Shown here: one piece after another, positions 58,301 to 64,000 of the stretch
Position numbering within the stretch: position 1 is the first letter of the stretch
Layout: the number at the start of each line of letters is the position of its first letter
Source of the DNA: Alteromonas lipotrueiana
GTDB taxonomy: Bacteria; Pseudomonadota; Gammaproteobacteria; Enterobacterales; Alteromonadaceae
Length of the DNA stretch: 64,000 bases
Assembly: GCF_019249245.1 (NCBI RefSeq)
Contig: NZ_JAESDK010000003.1
Coordinates: 161,765-225,764, forward strand
Direction: 5' to 3'
Made by a program: the position numbers and the translations under genes
Notes under the pieces: generated by a model
The model's input: only the letters and a program-made list of their open reading frames with translations
Told to the model about the DNA's origin: nothing
Database searches by the model: none

Positions 58301-61108
58301 TCTGTTTAGTTTAAGTTCATAATTGTCCCACAATAAAGTTACGAGCATAGAGGAAGCGTCTAGATACCCTACTTTGGCATTGCCGTGTTCAGTATGTAAA
58401 CGGTCCCGAATTATGCCGTCTTTGCCAATGCTATAACTCACCGATGTATTGTATTTATTATCAATACCAACAAGGTAATTTTCAGCCGGCAACAGCGTGT
58501 CTATACCAGCCTCCAGTACCGTAAGCACAGTGCTTATTTGCTCGCCCGGAGCTACTGAAACGATAGCACCAGAGCTATACCCAATATAAACTTTATCATG
58601 CTCAGTATGATAAATACCGGTAATAGCATTTGTGCCAGGACGAGCCAAATTAACCGGATTTAAATAGGTTTGCTCAGTAATATTGTAGCGATACAGCTTC
58701 TGACGGGTTTGACTTAGAATATAAATAATGTCGGAGTAGTCTGAAAAGACTATAGCGTTTGACACCTCATAGGCATCGGGTGATAAGCGACATTCCTGGC
58801 CCGTTATTGCACAGGCTGCATTGTCAGGGTATGAATCAACCATCAATAGGTTATTAGCACCGCTCCCAACATTCAAACGCTCGTCGGGATAACCATCGGC
58901 GTCTGAGTCTGTCGCTGCACTCGAATTATTTGGAAATGCATCTTGGGTATCAGGTACACCATCACCGTCGCTATCGTTGGTAATTGCCACCTCATGAAAC
59001 ACATAAGCTGATGCATCACGTGTCACCGCGACAATATTGTCACCTCTTTTAAACAGCGCCTGCGGACTATTCGGCAAAGGTACAGTTTGCTGCAAGGCAA
59101 GATTGGGGTCCAAACGAACAAATACCACATTGCCCGATTGTTCAGTCAATAAGTTCCAGCTCCCATCTGAGGTCGCTAGCGCATCGATAACAACATATTC
59201 TGAAGCCGCCAGCCAGGCGAGTGATTCAGCATTTAACAACGTACCGGACTCGGTAAGTAAACGGCTGTTTTTGGCATCTATCCAAAGTTTTTCGCTCTGA
59301 CTTCCATCGATTTTGATGTTTTGGGGTGACAATTCAATAGTGAGCGCGGATTCATCCACCTGGTACTTAACAATACCGTCCAGTCTGAAATAATCAGAGA
59401 TGTACAAACTCTTTAACTCAGAGTTGTAAGCCACAGTACCGGACCGTGAATGGTTTGCCAGCGAGTACGTTTCTCCCATATCTCCGTTACCGCGTAGTAT
59501 GAAACCCCCTGCATAATTCAGATGTACCAATACGCTGTCGGTAAGACCTATCAACGAGTCTGCTCGCCCGTTTTCATCGCTGTAGACACGTTTAAAGGTA
59601 TTTTTTTCTAGTATGCCTATATCGTCGTTATCATTAATAACCCAAATTTCGCCGTTCGCGGTTACCGTAATATCTTTAAAGTCGACACCCGCGAAACTTT
59701 GTACGATAAAGCCGGTTGCTTTATCTTGCACAACCACAATAGATGCCCCGGGCTCATAGTGATAATTACCTGCAAGATTTGCATAAACGATCCACGACTC
59801 AGTTTGTAATACCTCAACGGTGTGTTGGTTTGCTAATATGTTTACCCAGCAATTTACGCCATTACCGTCACTAAGCCGATGACACTGTGCGCTGCCCGGG
59901 TAGGCATCGGCGTTATCTCCAACACCGTCGCTATCAATATCATTAGATTCCGAATCGTCTAACGGAAAGACATCGTTAACGTCTGTAACTCCATCATTGT
60001 CATCATCATCGTCGGTACTATCGGGAATACCATCTTTGTCAAAGTCGACCCCTAATGGTGCAGGGATAAATACAAATTCGTCGGTGGTTAATAAAGACAA
60101 ATCGATGCCGGAATCAAGACGCTGCTGCTCCTGCTGCAAAAGCTCTGCAGTTTGGCTAACCACAAAAGGATCGTCGGTATTAAGGTCACCATCTTGATCT
60201 GTGTTCGGAATAACTAAAGCAGGTACGGCCGCGCCCATCAGGTCATCTATTGAAAATCCGTTCACCTGTTCTGTTGCAGCCTGGTTGTTTAAAACCCCAT
60301 CCGATAAATCTCTGGCGATAAGCTCTGATAACGTTTGTACCGATATTCCAGCTGATTGTGCTACTTCAAACAACAGTGCCGTAATGCCTTCGATAATCGT
60401 TCTGTGTTCAAGCAAAAGGGTTTTATCAATTTCATTGCTGGCTAACGCCCCCGTACTAAATGGGTCGTTCATATTAGTGGCGCCAAATGAAAAATACTGT
60501 AAAACGCTCTGAGCCAGAATATCGCGCATTACAATCGCATCTTCGATACGTGTTGCTCTGTGAGCCGTAGCCTGAGTTATGAGGTGGGTTAAAGGCGTAA
60601 TCAAAACAGGTGTATTGACTTGTATCGCAGAACCAGAAACCAATGATTGTAGTGTAGAAAATACGGGAGCCTGACCGGTCGTAATATCGATGGTCTGTGG
60701 GGTGGCCGTTACCTCAATAAGATAAGCCAGTGCCGGTTCTTCTACGTTTAATGAAATATCAGAAAAGCGGCCATCGATATGCGTAGTAGTCGTTGCCAGC
60801 AATTCACCTTTCATCGAGGCAGATTCAAAGTTTACTGCATATATTGCTACCTCAGCATAGGCCAGTGGCCCTTTTACGGCCTCACCCGTTAAGGTATAAG
60901 TAGTTAAAGAAGGACCCTCAGGCGGGGTTTCTTTAGGCGGTGTCTCTTTTGGAGGCGTTTCTTTTGGGGGAGCCTCCGGGGGCGGAACTTCAGGCGTGGG
61001 CGAAACAGTCGGCGTGCTGTCGTCACCGCCGCCGCCACCACCACAGGCACTAAGAATTACAACGACACAAAATATTACCGGCCACAAAACATACGGCTTC
61101 ATCTTCAA
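55379..61108 (-). CDS. Giant lipoprotein with TSP3-type calcium repeats and PQQ-like propeller segment
   Basis: 1,909 residues. A lipobox (ILSAC, Cys22) is followed by GGGGGGDD and a KETPP-repeat linker (about 48–62). The exported body has four blocks of acidic thrombospondin type 3-like repeats (about 359–406, 709–749, 1063–1289, 1648–1759), with DSDGDGVPD- and [13 protein letters not shown] calcium loops. A region near 1336–1569 resembles beta-propeller outer-membrane assembly proteins ([20 protein letters not shown]). The C-terminus is a jelly-roll-like domain with a possible disulfide (EACCDD). A surface or adhesion role is likely. AAGGA precedes the ATG. Confidence 0.85.
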   Translation of the reverse strand: MKMKPYVLWPVIFCVVVILSACGGGGGGDDSTPTVSPTPEVPPPEAPPKETPPKETPPKETPPEGPSLTTYTLTGEAVKGPLAYAEVAIYAVNFESASMKGELLATTTTHIDGRFSDISLNVEEPALAYLIEVTATPQTIDITTGQAPVFSTLQSLVSGSAIQVNTPVLITPLTHLITQATAHRATRIEDAIVMRDILAQSVLQYFSFGATNMNDPFSTGALASNEIDKTLLLEHRTIIEGITALLFEVAQSAGISVQTLSELIARDLSDGVLNNQAATEQVNGFSIDDLMGAAVPALVIPNTDQDGDLNTDDPFVVSQTAELLQQEQQRLDSGIDLSLLTTDEFVFIPAPLGVDFDKDGIPDSTDDDDDNDGVTDVNDVFPLDDSESNDIDSDGVGDNADAYPGSAQCHRLSDGNGVNCWVNILANQHTVEVLQTESWIVYANLAGNYHYEPGASIVVVQDKATGFIVQSFAGVDFKDITVTANGEIWVINDNDDIGILEKNTFKRVYSDENGRADSLIGLTDSVLVHLNYAGGFILRGNGDMGETYSLANHSRSGTVAYNSELKSLYISDYFRLDGIVKYQVDESALTIELSPQNIKIDGSQSEKLWIDAKNSRLLTESGTLLNAESLAWLAASEYVVIDALATSDGSWNLLTEQSGNVVFVRLDPNLALQQTVPLPNSPQALFKRGDNIVAVTRDASAYVFHEVAITNDSDGDGVPDTQDAFPNNSSAATDSDADGYPDERLNVGSGANNLLMVDSYPDNAACAITGQECRLSPDAYEVSNAIVFSDYSDIIYILSQTRQKLYRYNITEQTYLNPVNLARPGTNAITGIYHTEHDKVYIGYSSGAIVSVAPGEQISTVLTVLEAGIDTLLPAENYLVGIDNKYNTSVSYSIGKDGIIRDRLHTEHGNAKVGYLDASSMLVTLLWDNYELKLNRQLLDQQAGLLLDSENVVLPEQYHHYRAADVSNTLVNDSFWLSDGALISLDTNSFNDKAVPAHDIALGFSNTVVTLETTTSQLMYIDNNSIEVVYSREYDSAIGLVKMQDDAVVVLFRENEPEFVPIEVSDSDNDSLPGWWESLYGLDDSDALNAQLDTDSDGLNNLQEYAAGTNPIDADTDADGVADNDEISLYQTSPLLPDTDGDGLSDSEEIFVTFTSPLFVDTDNDSLSDYDEVILYQSNPLTEDTDGDTLPDSYEVAVGLQINVADNTADSDNDGLSNEQEFAAGTHPLQADTDFDQLSDSDELALATDPLNFDTDADRIPDGIEVNATTDPLTPDSTSDLDNDGFYNVTEYFTNTLINDITQRPVAPFWRYDFQTVRAFSLTEVSRTKMPVQRFMVNYNTLIGPQQTGDERQIYALSTDNDYVSAFDTATGELVWSKALSTDSYNQHSIFAFEGRVGVIGGGEYFIFDTTDGTLLETIDLVVGTSYQLRIDNSVIYLKSSAKLAAFSLAGEKLWQYTLSVSHWGPLKLTNTFVVLKLRDGYKVLDRQTGAEVSDLTLPESSYIIDSGSYDNLLIQAGGSVKSLDLRSAKITDLFGNDGYYSLFASHGLVYTFVQNELNIYNEVNGELVIQVPDTDVWSWSGDLIVTQDTIVLNFSDKIIAYDLLTSEAIFEIDVEIGSTSKIILTADDMLLHFNNSTLTGYSLGKDTDGDTIDDWWENRYGLDATNAADAQDDSDSDGLINVDEFAQKTRPDVVDTDGDTLSDGDEFHIHSTDPLSVDTDNDHLSDSEEISIYLTSPVDADSDQDGFSDNAELFIYDTDPNSDTAIPEPLLFLEIDFENSIDAKKFSKTVDSDASWRISDTASVSGNASFKSGQIFHNQSSTTEITLLTSAGSLSFNLKVDSEACCDDVAVFVDDVYFDRFRASQWQNIEINLLQGQHTIRWEYRKDGSVNTGEDSAWIDDVVFTAEP

Positions 61109-61307
61109 GTCCTTTTGGTACTACTTTTATTATTATCGTTCAGATAATAGCCGCACTTTATGCTTATAGAAAGATAATAATTTTCTAATTTGTTAATTTT
61201 TGTTACTGGCTTTACCTAAAACTTTGTGCTGTTTTACAAGGCTACATTTATGCGCAAAGTCCCTGGTTTTACGCTAGGCTGTTAATAAGCTGTAAAAGAG
61301 AAATACA

Positions 61308-62195
61308 ATGGAAAAATCGACCTACCCTAAAACTATAGTACCTATTTTGTCAGGCGGCGGAACGCGGTTGCCCGCCCATATCGGCATATTACAGGCTCTG
61401 AACGACTTAAATATTTCATATTCGACTATTGTCGGAGTGTCAGGGGGATCGATTATCGCGGCGCTGGTCGCCAAAGGACACTGCCTGGCTTACCTCAAAG
61501 AATTAGCGCTAACCACTAACTTTCGTCAATTTACTGACTTTTCGTTATGGCGTTTGCTGAAACAGGGGGGCTTGTCGTCCGGAGATCGGCTTGAGCAATG
61601 GTTAGATGAGCAGCTTGAAGGACTGACTTTCGAAGAGTTAGCGTATAACCTGCATATTGTTGCGACCGACGTTAATGGCGGCGGACCAGTGATATTTAAC
61701 CGGCAAAACACCCCTCAAGTCAAAGTGTCTCAGGCAGTACGTTCTTCTATGTCCATCCCATTAATTTTTGCCTTTAAAGAGTTTGGCGATCAACTTTTGG
61801 TAGATGGGGCTATTTTGTCAGAAGATGCGTTGTTCAGAGACTGGCAGGAAGATGGCACACCTTCAGTTTGTTTTCGGCTGCGCAGCGAACAAAAGAAAGA
61901 ATCGCTTAAACACAAAGGTCGGTTTCCTCTTCCGCTGTATTTAACCATGCTGACCCGCACGTTTATGTCTGCGTTGTCTCGAGAATATGTCGCTTCACGG
62001 TTTTGGCATCGTACAATTATTATTAATACAGAGCACATATCAGCGGTAGATTTTAAAGCGTCTCAAAGTATAAAACTTAAACTTTACCAACTTGGCTACG
62101 ACACAACCCTGGCGTTTATTCCCAAAAAGTTGGATACAGAAGACCCGTCTTTAATACCCGTGACCAAAGATAAAGTCGCTGGTAGCACTGGCTAA
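61308..62195 (+). CDS. Patatin-like phospholipase (RssA-like)
   Basis: 295 residues. LSGGGTRLPAHIGILQAL (about 14–31) is the glycine-rich oxyanion loop, GVSGGSIIAAL (45–55) holds the nucleophile Ser47, and VDGAILSED (about 165–173) holds the catalytic Asp. The protein is cytoplasmic, with no signal peptide, and belongs to the bacterial patatin family. Substrate is probably a lipid ester. It stands between the divergent giant lipoprotein gene and the convergent FimV-like gene. Confidence 0.9.
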   Translation: MEKSTYPKTIVPILSGGGTRLPAHIGILQALNDLNISYSTIVGVSGGSIIAALVAKGHCLAYLKELALTTNFRQFTDFSLWRLLKQGGLSSGDRLEQWLDEQLEGLTFEELAYNLHIVATDVNGGGPVIFNRQNTPQVKVSQAVRSSMSIPLIFAFKEFGDQLLVDGAILSEDALFRDWQEDGTPSVCFRLRSEQKKESLKHKGRFPLPLYLTMLTRTFMSALSREYVASRFWHRTIIINTEHISAVDFKASQSIKLKLYQLGYDTTLAFIPKKLDTEDPSLIPVTKDKVAGSTG

Positions 62196-62207
62196 GCATG
62201 AAGCTAA

Positions 62208-64000
62208 CTACGCTAAACCAGCAAGCAATTCGCCAGCTTCTTTTTGCTGTTCTTCACTGCCTTTTTTCGCTACCTCTTCTAATAATTCCTTCGCGGTAGG
62301 CATATCGTCCATTTCCATATATACACGGGCAAGATCAAGATTAGCGCTCTGGCCTGCGTCCTTATCTATGTCGATAATATCTGCATCGTCACTTATCCCA
62401 CTATAATCTGAAAGGCTTACATCTAAATCTAAAGGCACTTCTTCAAAGTGCTTGCCATCGTCTTGTAAGCTATCGTCTAACAACGACTCTACGGTTAAAA
62501 AGTCGGCTTCAGTTGTTTTTTCATGCGTTTGTACCGGATCATTTAACAGCGCAGATAAATCCAGATCGGGGTGTTCCTGTTTAAAGCGTTGTTCAGCCTC
62601 ATCACTGACTAGCGACGCCCCGGGCACTGCTGCGGGCTCTGAGCTGTCTTCGCCCATATTACCCAGTAAATCATCAAAGTCAGCACCTTCAAGTTCATCA
62701 AAAATATCTTTATCAGAACCTTTTGTATCAGATAACCAGTCATCAAGGCCGGGGACGTCTTCAAGCTCGTTAATATCGCCACGCCCTGGCCCAACAGAAG
62801 GCATTGCCCCATCCAGCTCTTGTTCTAACGCAAACTCAGGAGCATCATTAACGTCGTTAAGAATGCTGTCATCAAACTTGCTGTGATCGCTTTGATCGCT
62901 GTCGGTAAACGAAGGAATATTGTCCATCAACTGACGATCAAACTCAGTTAACGCCGAGTCCAGCGGATCTATCTGTACATCTGGTATTTTTTCTCGTTCT
63001 GATTCTGGTTCTGGTTCTGGTTCTGGTTCTGGAACAGGCTGTGGGCTCTGTGAAGACTCGTCATCCTGAGCATTGGATAATTCAGTGCTATCCTCCTCAA
63101 ATTCTAATGACGGCTCACCTTCAAAATCTGTGTCGTTTTCATCTTCTAAGTCTAACTCGTCAAAAAGCTCATCAGCTGCATTTTCAGCCGATTCCAAGTC
63201 AGAGCTCAGGTCTGTCTCTGACATTTCAGACGGAGTAATTTCATCCTCGCGTTCAGGTTCGAAATTGTCAGACGGTAATGAAGGCTCAGGCGGCTCAACA
63301 ATAGGACGCTCTGAGTCGGCTTCAAGTGAGAGTGCGTCATCATCTGACGATAATTCTTCGTCTGAATCAGTATTTTCCTGCCGTTCTGACTCCTCTGCCG
63401 TGTCTTCTTTTTGATCTGAATCATCATGCTCAGAAATTTCTTCAGCGGTTGATTCATGATCGGTAAACTCAGAACCTACTGACTCTTCAGAGGTATAGGC
63501 TTCAGGGTCAGTTGCTTCATCGCGATCAAACTCATTAAGACCATCTAACAGTGCTTCAACTTCTTCATCAGGCATTGCAGACAAATCTGAGGGCGGCGTA
63601 TCCTCTTTACCTTCTGAGCTGACGTCCTCAGAGGGTGATGACGTCTCATTATTGGCTGACTCTGGCAATTCCGGCTCGACAGGCTTGTCACCGCTATCGG
63701 TATTCTCGACCTTCTCAACATCGCTCTCTGCATCAGCGTTCGAGGGCTCGACATCAGGAGCTAAATCGCTATCGCTTTGTGGTTCCGACTTGTCTTCGTC
63801 GTCATTTGCTTCGGGTACGCTGTCCAGCAAAGCATCAATGTCGTCAATATCAACATTGGCATCGCTATCAGCATCTTTCTCATTATTTTCGACATCGCTA
63901 TCGGCATTCTCGACATCGCTATCGGCATTATCAACATCGCTCTGTGCATCAGCGTTCGAGGGTTCGACCTCAGAGGCTAAATCGTTATCGCTTGGTGATT
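62208..64000 (-). CDS. fimV: FimV-like polar hub protein (3' part; start beyond window)
   Basis: The frame stays open from 62208 to the window end, so the N-terminal part is missing; the TTG at 63830 is not a real start. About 540 of at least 597 visible residues are Asp/Glu/Ser-rich and disordered. The C-terminus has NLDLARVYMEMDDMPTAKELLEEVAKKG, the TPR-like FimV end. Such proteins organise the cell pole for pili and signalling. Position near truA and accD fits fimV. A 216-bp tandem duplication and a hexamer repeat lie in the acidic region. Confidence 0.85.
   Translation of the reverse strand, partial: SPSDNDLASEVEPSNADAQSDVDNADSDVENADSDVENNEKDADSDANVDIDDIDALLDSVPEANDDEDKSEPQSDSDLAPDVEPSNADAESDVEKVENTDSGDKPVEPELPESANNETSSPSEDVSSEGKEDTPPSDLSAMPDEEVEALLDGLNEFDRDEATDPEAYTSEESVGSEFTDHESTAEEISEHDDSDQKEDTAEESERQENTDSDEELSSDDDALSLEADSERPIVEPPEPSLPSDNFEPEREDEITPSEMSETDLSSDLESAENAADELFDELDLEDENDTDFEGEPSLEFEEDSTELSNAQDDESSQSPQPVPEPEPEPEPESEREKIPDVQIDPLDSALTEFDRQLMDNIPSFTDSDQSDHSKFDDSILNDVNDAPEFALEQELDGAMPSVGPGRGDINELEDVPGLDDWLSDTKGSDKDIFDELEGADFDDLLGNMGEDSSEPAAVPGASLVSDEAEQRFKQEHPDLDLSALLNDPVQTHEKTTEADFLTVESLLDDSLQDDGKHFEEVPLDLDVSLSDYSGISDDADIIDIDKDAGQSANLDLARVYMEMDDMPTAKELLEEVAKKGSEEQQKEAGELLAGLA
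63008..63040. repeat. Hexanucleotide repeat in the fimV-like gene
   Basis: GGTTCT repeats about four to five times in tandem (+ strand), coding for a Pro-Glu run (PEPEPEPEPE) on the minus strand. Each unit is in frame, so copy-number change would alter length only. Confidence 0.7.
63715..64000. repeat. In-frame 216-bp direct repeat in the fimV-like gene
   Basis: The segment 63715–63784 recurs at 63931–64000 with about 90% identity by eye. The offset of 216 bp equals 72 codons, so the protein repeats EVEPSNADA- and DVEPSNADA-type units. The window ends inside the second copy, and more copies may lie beyond. Shorter 21-bp repeats (VENADSD units) lie between them at about 63889–63940. Confidence 0.75.

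Noticed and set aside
62208..63830. A 540-residue FimV-like protein starting at 63830
   Set aside because: That start is an internal TTG; the frame continues to the window end with in-frame repeats.
1..64000. CRISPR arrays, prophage, integrase or restriction systems
   Set aside because: No regularly spaced short repeats, phage genes or restriction/methylase pairs were seen.

Overview
The window reads as a piece of a marine-type gammaproteobacterial chromosome, most likely from the Alteromonadaceae or a close relative. This rests on gene order and family type, since no search could be run. The supporting signs are the fimV–truA–accD–folC–dedD–cvpA–purF order, the mrp/metG divergent pair with dcd close by, mltD beside gloB, a nitrite-assimilation cluster under a NasR-type antiterminator, and the mixture of GH36/GH97 glycosidases with TonB-dependent iron uptake.

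Layout. 1–4750: carbohydrate genes, with the end of a GH36 alpha-galactosidase, a secreted alpha/beta hydrolase and a GH97 enzyme that has two LacI-type operator-like sites upstream. 4895–5946: a decayed IS4-family element whose terminal repeats are still readable. 5985–17363: a mixed stretch of fadL, a TetR regulator divergent from an EamA exporter, a DUF3360 membrane protein, two overlapping unknown genes, an MFS transporter, rluF, a periplasmic DsrE-like protein and a lone prpD.

17558–28586: a nitrogen island. Nitrite reductase (nirBD), a siroheme methyltransferase (cobA), a small unknown gene, an outer-membrane porin, cyanase (cynS), a PP2C/kinase fusion, a formate/nitrite-family channel and NasR (nitrate/nitrite sensor with an ANTAR RNA-binding domain) lie together. 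The nirB and porin leaders each carry a GGGC-AACGAA-GCCC hexaloop hairpin whose 3' arm is shared with a terminator, the arrangement expected for ANTAR antitermination. NtrC-type dyads and candidate sigma-54 promoters lie upstream of nirB and of the channel operon. The predicted logic is nitrogen limitation through NtrC followed by nitrate/nitrite through NasR. No nitrate reductase is visible here.

28587–31300: a degraded stretch next to tRNA-Pro(GGG) with a broken short-chain dehydrogenase, then dcd and a two-gene module that looks like a double-glycine-leader bacteriocin with a small membrane partner. 31382–34699: mrp and metG. 34722–38970: a Fur-box-preceded siderophore receptor operon with a PepSY membrane protein. 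39181–55292: housekeeping genes (methyltransferase, gloB, mltD, cysS, ppiB, lpxH, miaE, purF, cvpA, dedD-like, folC, accD, truA). 55379–64000: a 1,909-residue calcium-repeat lipoprotein and a patatin-like protein sit between truA and a FimV-like gene that runs off the window end and contains a 216-bp tandem repeat.
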